From a virus, in the IMG/VR virus record IMGVR_UViG_3300025138_000093, positions 1-41,679 of that record: a DNA stretch of 41,679 nucleotides; one strand, 5' to 3'. The position numbers and the translations under genes were made by a program. Below, piece after piece: positions 34,740-41,679 of the stretch (position 1 is the stretch's first letter; each line of letters begins with the position of its first letter). The notes under the pieces were generated by a model. It saw only the letters and a program-made list of their open reading frames with translations, made no database searches and had not been told where the DNA came from.

Positions 34740-34747
34740 TATAAATA
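34740..34747 (-). promoter_or_regulatory. Candidate promoter element for the metabolic cassette
   Basis: The minus strand reads TTGTATATTTATACCACGAA. The core is 25 bases before the amidinotransferase-like ATG and 38 bases past the gp23 terminator, so the three-gene cassette can be expressed on its own. The downstream A-rich block of the consensus is weaker here. Confidence 0.38.
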
Positions 34748-34785
34748 TACAATTAATTTATTTAATAAACAAATAATAATAAAAA

Positions 34786-34807
34786 AAGCCCCGCTAATGC
34801 GGGGCTT
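34786..34807 (-). terminator. Intrinsic terminator after major capsid gene
   Basis: The minus strand reads AAGCCCCGC-ATTA-GCGGGGCTT followed by a T-run. The stem is 9 bp with seven G-C pairs, in strong contrast with the A+T-rich surroundings. It lies 24 bases after the gp23 stop and would separate the highly expressed capsid gene from the cassette downstream. Confidence 0.93.
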
Positions 34808-34831
34808 CTTTAAATATATATTAGACTACTA

Positions 34832-36484
34832 TTAAATAGTTTCTAATCCAGATACTTTGATTAAACCATAGTATTCTGGTCTTAACATTTTCTTAGCGTA
34901 TCTAGTCAATAGACCTTTACGTGGAGTAAATGTTTCTGGATCATATACCATTGGAGTCATAATTAATGGAATGTATGGAGCAAATACTGCACCAGCTTCT
35001 AAAAATTGTGTTCCTCTGTATCCAAGTAAGATTTGATTTTCAGTCATATAAGGATTCTTATATACTTGATATCTACCATTTAACTGACCAACTTTCTGTA
35101 CACCAAATGCGTAAGAACCTTTAGCAGCATCACCATCAGAAGTAGAAGCAAATCCTGGGATTGATTCTAATACAGTTCCAATTGTTGGAGAACAAACTAG
35201 GAAACTAGCACCTCCTCTAAGAGTTTTCTGGTGAATAATGTTAGATATCTTTTGGATTTTAGTTCCTAAAGTTTGGAACCACTGTCCTTGAGAATTATAG
35301 AAACCTAAATCACTTGCAGTACCTGCAGCATCTTGAGCAATTGCTTGATTGTTCTTAGCTGACCAAGTTTCTGTTGCTGCATTAGCAGACTCAATTAACA
35401 TATCAAGAATTTCTAAGTCAATTTCTAATGAAATGTACTCACTCATAATTGAAGTTAATTCAGCTTCTGCATCTAAAGAATGATAAGCATTTAAATCTTG
35501 AGCAAACTCAGGAGTCCAAACAGCTTTTAATTTTTTAGTTTTAGCAACAATAGCTTCACTTGACATTTGAACATTAACTTGAGGAATAGTAATTGGCGTA
35601 TTCTCATTATTCAATGCATTGTTACCATCTTCAAAATCACCTCTATCAGAATCAGTTGTTTGTAAAGATTGAGTAACAGAACCTGCAAATGTTGTTTGTC
35701 CAGCTCCTGCTGCTCCAATACTTGCAGCTGTAACTAAGAAGTCTAAATCAGTACCTCTAACTTTAGTATAAGCTGGTAAAGTAATATCAACACCAGCAGC
35801 TGTAGTTAATCTAAATGATCTAACAGCTTCTGTATCATAATTAGGATCTAGTGTATTTAAAGCAATTGAAACTACTCTATAAGCATTAGTAGCACTAGCA
35901 GCTGATAATGAAGAAGATAATGCTCCATCATAATTAGATGAACTCCAAGATGCAGTTATTACATTTGCTGCATTAGCTGCTGCAACTGAAGCAGTTAAAT
36001 TAGTAGAGTATGCAAATCTACCAGCACCATAAAGACCACCTGTGTTTGTATTACCAAACGTACCAGCTGGGTCTGTAGTACCATACATAGAATTTCCAGC
36101 AGTAAAGGCACCTTTTGTAGTTCCATATTGGAAGTCTAAGTAAAATACTAGACCTGAAGGAAGGTTCATTGGTTGAACCGAAACAAATTCTTTTGCTGCG
36201 ATTTGACCAAATACCTTTCTAACTAATGGAAGAGCAACGCCCGCCCACTGTGCTCCTGTTCCAGGAGTAAAATTACCAGCAGCTGAACCTCCACCTGTAT
36301 TGGAAGTTTCAGTTACTAATTGTTTAGCCTGATTTTCAAGTAACATTGACATATTGTTACTATCATTATCAGATAAACCTTCAAGTAAGCCTGTTTTAGC
36401 CCACTTGGACGATAATCTTGCAGCATCACTTTGTAGTGATTTGTAAGGATTAGCGCTTTCTAATAAGTTGTTTAATTGTGACAT
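34832..36484 (-). CDS. 23: Major capsid protein gp23
   Basis: The protein forms the hexamers of the head shell. The 550-residue length suits T4 gp23 (521). The N-terminus has the conserved set TGAQWAGVALPLVRKVFG (76-93) and FVSVQPMNLPSGLVFYLDF (about 99-117), and the C-terminus contains YQVYKNPYMTENQILLGYRG and PLIMTPMVYDPETFTPRKG, all hallmark segments. Residues 1-65 are a likely pro-region removed by gp21; Leu-Leu-Glu at 48-50 fits the (L/I)xE consensus as one candidate site. The gene follows gp22 by 36 bases and is followed by a strong terminator. Confidence 0.97.
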   Translation of the reverse strand: MSQLNNLLESANPYKSLQSDAARLSSKWAKTGLLEGLSDNDSNNMSMLLENQAKQLVTETSNTGGGSAAGNFTPGTGAQWAGVALPLVRKVFGQIAAKEFVSVQPMNLPSGLVFYLDFQYGTTKGAFTAGNSMYGTTDPAGTFGNTNTGGLYGAGRFAYSTNLTASVAAANAANVITASWSSSNYDGALSSSLSAASATNAYRVVSIALNTLDPNYDTEAVRSFRLTTAAGVDITLPAYTKVRGTDLDFLVTAASIGAAGAGQTTFAGSVTQSLQTTDSDRGDFEDGNNALNNENTPITIPQVNVQMSSEAIVAKTKKLKAVWTPEFAQDLNAYHSLDAEAELTSIMSEYISLEIDLEILDMLIESANAATETWSAKNNQAIAQDAAGTASDLGFYNSQGQWFQTLGTKIQKISNIIHQKTLRGGASFLVCSPTIGTVLESIPGFASTSDGDAAKGSYAFGVQKVGQLNGRYQVYKNPYMTENQILLGYRGTQFLEAGAVFAPYIPLIMTPMVYDPETFTPRKGLLTRYAKKMLRPEYYGLIKVSGLETI

Positions 36485-36520
36485 TTTAATTTTTTTAGTC
36501 GTTATTAATTAATTTTGTTT

Positions 36521-37747
36521 TTAAATTATACCAGCAAGTTTTTTAAATCTATCTACCATAAGGTTAGATTCAACAATTGGTTTAGAATCAACTTTCTTTG
36601 GACCCATACCTACAGATTTAGAAGCCATTCCTATACTTTCATTAACTGATCTTTTAGCTTTTTTCTCAGCTAATCCATCTTTTAATGTTTCGTATATTAA
36701 TTTTGCTTCTTTAACCGTGTCAGCTTTGTCAAAAGAAGTTAAAACTTTAACTTTGTTGTTCTCACTTAAGTTTTTAGATTTGAAAATTTTATTAGTATAC
36801 AATAATTTTGCATTAAGTAAATTAATTTCATTTAACTCATTTTTAAGAGTATTAACAGCAGCATAAGCTTCTTTTAATTCCTCATCTTTTTCTTCAAGTT
36901 TAATATCATCAATTTCCTTTTTAGCATCCGCTTTAGCGTCTTTGATACCATCTTTGTATCCTTTTTCTTCAGCGTCAGTTCTTGCGTCTTCATCAATGGT
37001 TATGTCTTCGTCTATTTCAACTTCAACTTCATCATCCATTTCAACGTCATCTTCTTCCTCAAATTCTTCGCCTGCTTCTAATTCTCCAGCAGCGACCATA
37101 TCTGAGATTACGTCTTCGATAAAAGATTTTAGATCATCATCTGTCATGTCTTCAAGATCAATTTCTTCATCGTCTTTATCATCTTTCTCGTCCTCCATAC
37201 CATCAAGATATCCTTCTTCTTCGGCATCAGTACGTTCATCTTCTTCTAAATCGATTTTTTTAATCTTTTTTTCCATGTCATCCTTAGCGTCTTCGATACC
37301 ATCTTCGTATCCTTCTTCTTCGGTTTTTGTTCTTTTATCTTCATCTAATTCGTTTTTTAATTCTGCTAAAACTTCATCCAAGTCTGAATCATCTTCCTCA
37401 TCGATTTTACGCATTTTTTCGGTTTTTGTTTCCGCTTTATTATCTTCATCACGGTCATCACCTTCGCGTTTTTCCTTTTTGGTCATGTATTCTTTCTCTT
37501 CTTTCATTTTATCAGAATCTTTTGCTTCTTCTACTTTATCTTCTTCTCTCATAGTATCATCCTCTTCTCTCATGGTATCATCTTCTTCTCTCATGGAATC
37601 TTTTTCCATTTCTTCAAGTTTAGCTGATAGCATAGTTTTAAGGTGAGGTGTGAAAGATTCTTCTAAAGCAGCTTTAGCATTTGCAATTGCAGTTTCTTTA
37701 ACAGCTTTTGCATCGGCGATAGCCTCTTTTAAAAATTCTCTGTTCAT
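36521..37747 (-). CDS. 22: Prohead core scaffold gp22
   Basis: This is the internal scaffold on which gp23 assembles and which gp21 later cleaves. The 408-residue protein is extremely acidic and helical, as gp22 is, and ends with FKKLAGII, a C-terminus seen in T4-like scaffolds. A 7-residue unit MREEDDT is repeated three times at 52-70. A longer unit with the core RT-x-x-EE-x-GY-x-DG-x-x-DA-K-x-D occurs at about 139, 172 and 256. T4 gp22 has 269 residues, so this core is considerably longer. The leader has AGGA 5 bases before ATG, one of the few Shine-Dalgarno-like sites in the window. Confidence 0.88.
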   Translation of the reverse strand: MNREFLKEAIADAKAVKETAIANAKAALEESFTPHLKTMLSAKLEEMEKDSMREEDDTMREEDDTMREEDKVEEAKDSDKMKEEKEYMTKKEKREGDDRDEDNKAETKTEKMRKIDEEDDSDLDEVLAELKNELDEDKRTKTEEEGYEDGIEDAKDDMEKKIKKIDLEEDERTDAEEEGYLDGMEDEKDDKDDEEIDLEDMTDDDLKSFIEDVISDMVAAGELEAGEEFEEEDDVEMDDEVEVEIDEDITIDEDARTDAEEKGYKDGIKDAKADAKKEIDDIKLEEKDEELKEAYAAVNTLKNELNEINLLNAKLLYTNKIFKSKNLSENNKVKVLTSFDKADTVKEAKLIYETLKDGLAEKKAKRSVNESIGMASKSVGMGPKKVDSKPIVESNLMVDRFKKLAGII

Positions 37748-37876
37748 TTTTCCTAAAATTTTGTTTGGGAAGTACGTTTATTAAGAAACGTAATAGTAAT
37801 TAATACGAGTTTTAATGCTATATAGATTGTTGAGATAGCATATTTACGATTATACGTATATTGGGATTAGGTAAAA
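37748..37876 (-). other. Intergenic region between gp21 and gp22
   Basis: This 129-base gap is the longest in the head module. It contains a 7-bp hairpin (37773-37779 with 37786-37792, loop ATTAAG) 25 bases upstream of the gp22 ATG, and the palindrome ATACGTAT near 37853-37860. I see no clear copy of the TATTTATA element. It may hold the gp22 promoter. Confidence 0.4.
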
Positions 37877-38476
37877 TTACCAAATAGGACAGTTTCCTTT
37901 AGAGCAAAGTATTTCTGTTATTATAGAATTTACCTTTTTATATGTGTTTGTTAAATCTACATTAAGTCCTTCTTTAACTAAATGCATAAATGATCCAGGA
38001 TTAGAGGGAGTAGAAACGAAATCCCAACATAATAATTGAAAATCATCTTGTACTTCTTGTACTTCACCCATTGGTTTAAGTGAACCCATTCCACGAGAAG
38101 ATACACCAACTGTAATTCCATTTTCAATTAATGCTTTTAATATATTTCCAGAGGGTGTAGGTAATATTTCTATTTTTCCCATTACATTATCTCCATCCCA
38201 CCAATAATCTGTAATATTATGAGATACATTTTTTAAATTTACTACTGAATCTTCAGGATGGTCTAATTCTCCCATTGCTCTATTTTCATCAATTAAATTT
38301 TTATAGGCTTCCATTTCTCTTTCCCATAACTCTCTAGAATAATAACGACCATTACCATTTTTGACTTCACAAGTTGCTAATATACCTTCAACTATAGGAA
38401 GTCCTCTTTTTGATTTTAAACCTTCTGTAAAGGATTGTGGTTTAAATAGAGAAGTTTCAATTAGTACTTGTTTCAT
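37877..38476 (-). CDS. 21: Prohead protease gp21
   Basis: The serine protease processes the prohead proteins (scaffold and capsid pro-regions) during head maturation. The 199-residue sequence carries the catalytic pattern of the T4 gp21/U9 (herpes-like) family: His73 in MGELDHPED, Ser126/127 in GVSSRGMGSL, and Asp142 in CWDFVSTPSNPGS. T4 gp21 has 212 residues. The start is supported by AAAGGA 8 bases before ATG. It lies immediately before gp22 and gp23, as in T4. The C-terminus ends with two cysteines (CSKGNCPIW), which is unusual. Confidence 0.94.
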   Translation of the reverse strand: MKQVLIETSLFKPQSFTEGLKSKRGLPIVEGILATCEVKNGNGRYYSRELWEREMEAYKNLIDENRAMGELDHPEDSVVNLKNVSHNITDYWWDGDNVMGKIEILPTPSGNILKALIENGITVGVSSRGMGSLKPMGEVQEVQDDFQLLCWDFVSTPSNPGSFMHLVKEGLNVDLTNTYKKVNSIITEILCSKGNCPIW

Positions 38477-38479
38477 AAT

Positions 38480-39115
38480 TTAGTCCTTTAATAAATCATT
38501 AAATGACAATTTTGATTCTTTAACCTCTATATATTCATCATTTGCTTCCTTTTTAGTAGCATCACCATAACCACTAGATTTTTCTTTTCCTTTTATTTCT
38601 GTTGGTTTTAAACCTGGTGTATCTTCTGTGTAACCTATTCCTTCTTGGCCAAATTGAGCATTTTCAACATAATATAAAGGATTTGATGATAAATTTTTGG
38701 CAACTGTTTTTCTAGCTTTATCTAAATATTCTCCCATATTTGCGCTAGTAAGTAATTCTGCTACTTTAGACATTTCAAAATTAACACCTAATCTAAATTC
38801 TTCACCATTAAGATTATTTACATTTTTAGTATCTTCATAATTATAGCTATTTTTATTTAAATCATCTTTTTTAGCTTCATTCATATTTTCATCAAATATG
38901 CTAAACCAATCTGGTTTTTTACCTAAATTACTAGCTACACCACCTAATATATGTTCGTTAATAATAGAACGTTGTTTTAAAATTGTAGTTGTTTGTTCAT
39001 AAGTTAGAACATTGCTAATCATATTAGGATAACGTGATTTAGCTTCTTTAAGAAATACATCTTTATGTCCTTTACCTTCTTTAATTAGGTTATATTGTTC
39101 TTGTAATGTTTTCAT
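38480..39115 (-). CDS. Unidentified head-module protein
   Basis: The 211-residue protein is not recognised. It is Lys/Glu/Asn-rich, with MKTLQEQYNLIKEGKGHKDV at the start and a helical N-terminal 70 residues. The central part holds NGEEFRLGVNFEMSKVAELL, and the C-terminus is charged. Its ATG overlaps the stop of the upstream gene (TAATG at 39113-39117), and it ends 3 bases before the gp21 start. In T4 this interval holds prohead-core genes 67 and 68, so a core role is inferred from position. Confidence 0.7.
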   Translation of the reverse strand: MKTLQEQYNLIKEGKGHKDVFLKEAKSRYPNMISNVLTYEQTTTILKQRSIINEHILGGVASNLGKKPDWFSIFDENMNEAKKDDLNKNSYNYEDTKNVNNLNGEEFRLGVNFEMSKVAELLTSANMGEYLDKARKTVAKNLSSNPLYYVENAQFGQEGIGYTEDTPGLKPTEIKGKEKSSGYGDATKKEANDEYIEVKESKLSFNDLLKD

Positions 39116-40161
39116 TATTCTTTTTTTAATAATTTTTTTATATCTTCTAAATAATCCCCAATTAAATCTGTAGGTTTAACTACTTTAAATGAATCTGGAT
39201 TATTTTTATAATATTTTATTGTTTCGTTTTTAGCATTGGATATCATGGTATAAATATTATTTAATTTTTCTTCAACACTATCAAATGCTTCTATTCTTTT
39301 TGCTTGGAAGTTTTTTTTTTCTTCTTTATCTTCTTCAAATAATTGCTTTACTATCATACCTGATCCTTTTATCTTTTTAGGTACTAATTTATACGCAAAT
39401 TGTTTTACATAAGTATTATCTTTAACCCCATCAGAACCAGCTTTAGGACCTGGTCCTAAATCTGCACCTACTCCTTCTTCTATTGATTCCCCAAATAATT
39501 CTTTATCAGTAATTTTTCTACCTAATGCTTTTTCAAACGCTTTAATCATATCTATTTCGGTAGAAGCACCTCGTTTAAGCTGTTTAAGAACTCTTACTAA
39601 TTCTTTTTCAGAAAAGTCATGATCAACTTTAATTTCATTAACTTCTTTATATCCTAATTCTTTATAAGCTTTATCATTTGCTTTTTGTCCTTTTTTCCTA
39701 AATGCAAATGGTGTAGCATATTGACCTCCTGTTCCTGATGAAAATGAGGCAGCACCTGCTCCTCCTCCTGTTGTAGACATTTCATCTAAGTCACCCTCAT
39801 TCATTTTCATTGTTATCCTTCTATATTCTTCAGGATATTCATTTCTAATGTGTGTACGAATTTTATTTCTTAACACACGAGCTTCATCATATATTAATCT
39901 TAGTTTATTATCTGATTTTGCTTTAGTATAAACACCTTTAGCTATATTAACTAAGTCTGTTGCACCATCAAATAATTCATCAAAATTAGGTAAATAATCT
40001 ATATCCCAACTAATTCTTCCAGTTTGACTATCTATATCAGTAATTGTAGATTTAACACCATCTTCAGATTTAGAATCTCCTACCTTAAATTTACCCTTTT
40101 TATCAACTTTAGGTAAATTATCTTCTGGTGCTTCTTTTAATTTATACTTGTACTGGCCCAT
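39115..40161 (-). CDS. Unidentified charged head-module protein
   Basis: The 348-residue protein is not recognised. It is highly charged with a Lys/Asp-rich N-terminus, a helix-rich stretch RVLRNKIRTHIRNEYPEEYR near 93-115, a small Gly/Ser/Ala patch TTGGGAGAASFSSGTGG, and a Lys/Glu-rich C-terminal helix ending DYLEDIKKLLKKE. It overlaps the upstream gene by 20 bases and the downstream gene by one base, so the three genes between portal and protease are likely translated together. Confidence 0.68.
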   Translation of the reverse strand: MGQYKYKLKEAPEDNLPKVDKKGKFKVGDSKSEDGVKSTITDIDSQTGRISWDIDYLPNFDELFDGATDLVNIAKGVYTKAKSDNKLRLIYDEARVLRNKIRTHIRNEYPEEYRRITMKMNEGDLDEMSTTGGGAGAASFSSGTGGQYATPFAFRKKGQKANDKAYKELGYKEVNEIKVDHDFSEKELVRVLKQLKRGASTEIDMIKAFEKALGRKITDKELFGESIEEGVGADLGPGPKAGSDGVKDNTYVKQFAYKLVPKKIKGSGMIVKQLFEEDKEEKKNFQAKRIEAFDSVEEKLNNIYTMISNAKNETIKYYKNNPDSFKVVKPTDLIGDYLEDIKKLLKKE

Positions 40162-41011
40162 GTGATGTTTTTAATTCTTCTAAAAGATTACAATATTGTA
40201 ATAAATCAACTAAATTATCATTATTAATTTTTTTATTTTTACCTATTTCAACAATAAACTTATTTATCTCTATTAATTTAATTTTAGTAGCATCATCTTT
40301 TACAGATTTTATTTCAGAAGATAAACTTTTTTTAATTTCCTGGATTTTTAGATTATAAAATTCTTTTAATTTACTAGTACTATCAATATGTTCAATAAAT
40401 TCTCTTAATATTAATTTTTGGGTATCGGATAAATGAGAATATTTATCATTAAAGTTTTCTAATATTATTCTATATGTAAGAAGTCTTACATCTTTATTTT
40501 CAGATTTAAATTCTTCTAATAAAGTATCTTTGATATTATTTTTATCTATCTTATTTAAAGACATTTGTTCTAATAAAACTAACTTATTATCTACAATTTG
40601 ATTAGGATTAGTAATATCCGTTGTATTATATACTTCAAATAATGTATACAAAGCAGCTAAAGATTTATAATTAGAAATATTAGTTTTAAACAAATCTTCA
40701 ACATTATAATGTTCTCTTAATTCTTTTACAAGATTATATTTTTCTCTTTTAAGAGATTTTCTATTTAGCTTTTTAGATGATTCTAAAATTGTAGCTAAAA
40801 TAGCATTAGCTTTTCCTTCTGAAAGGTTTGTTGATTTAGAAAGAGTTTCATATAATTTATATTCTTTTCCTAATTCTGTATTTACAAAATATTTTTTTAA
40901 TATATTTACAGATGGTGAATCATTACCTGCTAATGTATCAGCAGTTATCTTTCTTACTAGTAATTCAAATAGGATACCAGTATTTTTAAATTTTGAATGT
41001 TTTATATACAT
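40142..41011 (-). CDS. Unidentified helical protein downstream of the portal gene
   Basis: I use the ATG at 41011; the TTG one codon earlier is less likely. The 289-residue protein begins MYIKHSKFKNTGILFELLVR and is helical, rich in Leu, Lys and Glu throughout. I do not recognise a family with a known function, although similar proteins appear in other aquatic T4-like genomes near the portal. No motif suggests catalysis. An assembly role, perhaps as portal or prohead-core partner, follows from position only. Confidence 0.7.
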   Translation of the reverse strand: MYIKHSKFKNTGILFELLVRKITADTLAGNDSPSVNILKKYFVNTELGKEYKLYETLSKSTNLSEGKANAILATILESSKKLNRKSLKREKYNLVKELREHYNVEDLFKTNISNYKSLAALYTLFEVYNTTDITNPNQIVDNKLVLLEQMSLNKIDKNNIKDTLLEEFKSENKDVRLLTYRIILENFNDKYSHLSDTQKLILREFIEHIDSTSKLKEFYNLKIQEIKKSLSSEIKSVKDDATKIKLIEINKFIVEIGKNKKINNDNLVDLLQYCNLLEELKTSHGPVQV

Positions 41012-41026
41012 CAATACTTATTTTAT

Positions 41027-41034
41027 TATAAATA
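41027..41034 (-). promoter_or_regulatory. Candidate late promoter element downstream of the portal gene
   Basis: The minus strand reads AACGTATTTATAATAAAATA, 15 bases before the ATG at 41011 and 2 bases past the portal stop. It would drive the group of three unidentified genes that precedes gp21. Confidence 0.42.
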
Positions 41035-41036
41035 CG

Positions 41037-41679
41037 TTAAGATTTGTTATTATTACCATTAATTATGTTTCCTTTAATCTTTTTATTAACTTTATCTTCA
41101 GATAATAATACATTTTTATTAATTGGTATATCTTTTAACATATCCTCATATTTAGACAATATTTTATTAGATTCTAATTCTGATAAGGGAGATGAAGTAT
41201 CATTATAATCATTTTTCATTCCTTTTCTACCTAATCTATCTTTACCAAAATTACCTTCTTGTTTATCTCTATTAGTGGGTTGTTCAGTTGGTCTTCCTAA
41301 TGGTTCTTTATCAGTAGTTTCTTCATCATATCCATCAGGTAAATTAGAAGGATCAGAATACATTCTTCCTTTACCATATAATGCAGCTAAATCATGAGGT
41401 GTACCATACGATTTTCCTGATGATAAAGGATCATTTCCTTCTGCTTCAATTTGAGATAATCTAAACCCACGTTTAGTATCTTGATTAACTAAATCTCTAT
41501 ATTCTTCATATTGATCTTGACTAAAATGGAATATATTTTCGTAAATCCAATCAGTTGGTATTAATTTACTATCTAACATAGATTGTGCTAATGTCATTTT
41601 TTCAGTCATTAAAGCTACTTTTTCTTGCTCATATATTATAGATGGAGTAGACAGTGAAATTTCAAAATTTGTTAAATCA
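41037..41679 (-). CDS. 20: Portal protein gp20, C-terminal part
   Basis: The frame is open to the right edge. The first complete segment, DLTNFEISLSTPSIIYEQEK, followed by VALMTEKMTLAQSM, DWIYENIFHFSQDQYEE and RGFRLSQIEAEGND, matches the C-terminal region of T4-like portal proteins (an NPS/TPS-IYEQEK start, then a helix ending in an IEEE-like segment). The portal is the dodecameric ring through which DNA enters and leaves the head. The last 120 residues are charged and low in hydrophobics. The internal ATG at 41609 is only a later methionine and is not the start. Confidence 0.85.
   Translation of the reverse strand, partial: DLTNFEISLSTPSIIYEQEKVALMTEKMTLAQSMLDSKLIPTDWIYENIFHFSQDQYEEYRDLVNQDTKRGFRLSQIEAEGNDPLSSGKSYGTPHDLAALYGKGRMYSDPSNLPDGYDEETTDKEPLGRPTEQPTNRDKQEGNFGKDRLGRKGMKNDYNDTSSPLSELESNKILSKYEDMLKDIPINKNVLLSEDKVNKKIKGNIINGNNNKS

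Noticed and set aside
36942-37646. Plus-strand Ser-rich frame opposite gp22
   Set aside because: Glu and Asp codons (GAA, GAT) read on the other strand as TTC and ATC, so the acidic scaffold creates a long Ser-rich antisense frame. No supporting leader.
40142-41014. TTG start at 41014 for the gene after the portal, and TTG start at 26247 for the 64-residue gene
   Set aside because: Each has an ATG close downstream with the A-rich leader seen at other starts.
10829-41034. TATAAATA boxes on the plus strand read as T4 late promoters for plus-strand genes
   Set aside because: There is no plausible plus-strand gene after any of them; each lies just upstream of a minus-strand start, so I treat them as minus-strand elements.
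41037-41609. A complete 190-residue gene starting at 41609
   Set aside because: The frame stays open to the window edge and the upstream residues (STPSIIYEQEKVAL) match portal proteins, so this is the end of gp20.
1-41679. tRNA genes, CRISPR arrays, insertion sequences and attachment sites
   Set aside because: I saw no cloverleaf-like sequence, no spaced direct repeats outside the collagen genes and no transposase or integrase.

Overview
This window is part of a T4-like contractile-tailed phage genome (a myovirus, Caudoviricetes). It is very A+T-rich, and every supported gene lies on the minus strand, so transcription runs from high to low coordinates. Hallmark genes give the assignment: portal gp20 (cut by the right edge), prohead protease gp21, scaffold gp22, major capsid gp23, neck and sheath-terminator genes of the gp13/14/15 type, sheath gp18, tube gp19, tape measure, a baseplate hub with lysozyme, gp32 and UvsX. 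Most start codons follow A-rich leaders rather than a clear Shine-Dalgarno, as in Bacteroidota and their phages. The low GC, PhoH and collagen-like fibres point to a marine or aquatic phage. The host cannot be fixed from this window; Bacteroidota is my first guess and SAR11-type hosts are an alternative.

Layout in transcription order. (1) 41679-34832, head module: portal C-terminus, three unrecognised genes where T4 has prohead-core genes 67/68, then gp21, gp22, gp23 and a strong intrinsic terminator. (2) 34714-32417, metabolic cassette of three touching or overlapping genes: a COG1834-type amidinotransferase/dimethylarginine hydrolase-like enzyme, a small phosphatidylserine decarboxylase, and PhoH. 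(3) 32381-20589, fibre and adhesin module: a small structural protein, two giant collagen-like fibres that share an inserted globular domain, a third fibre sharing an N-terminal motif with one of them, two tiny genes, a guanidinoacetate-methyltransferase-like enzyme and a small adhesin-like protein. (4) 20531-3829, neck, tail and baseplate: gp13-, gp14- and gp15-like genes, a small coiled-coil protein, gp18, gp19, a tail-assembly chaperone with a probable programmed frameshift, tape measure, tube-cap-like baseplate protein, LysM/gp53-like protein, hub-lysozyme fusion and one more structural protein. (5) 3796-1, replication and recombination: a short, divergent family A DNA polymerase-like protein, an unknown gene, gp32, UvsX and the start of another gene.

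The most unusual content is the set of enzymes among virion genes. Two of them, the amidinotransferase-like and GAMT-like proteins, belong to families that act on guanidino groups, and a third makes phosphatidylethanolamine. Also notable are a T9 slippery run joining the two halves of the tail chaperone, and a recurring AATATTTATAAYAAAAT-like element just upstream of ten genes, which looks like this phage's late promoter. Large terminase (gp17) and its partner gp16 are not in the window, although T4 has them between gp15 and gp18. I found no tRNA, rRNA, CRISPR or insertion sequence.
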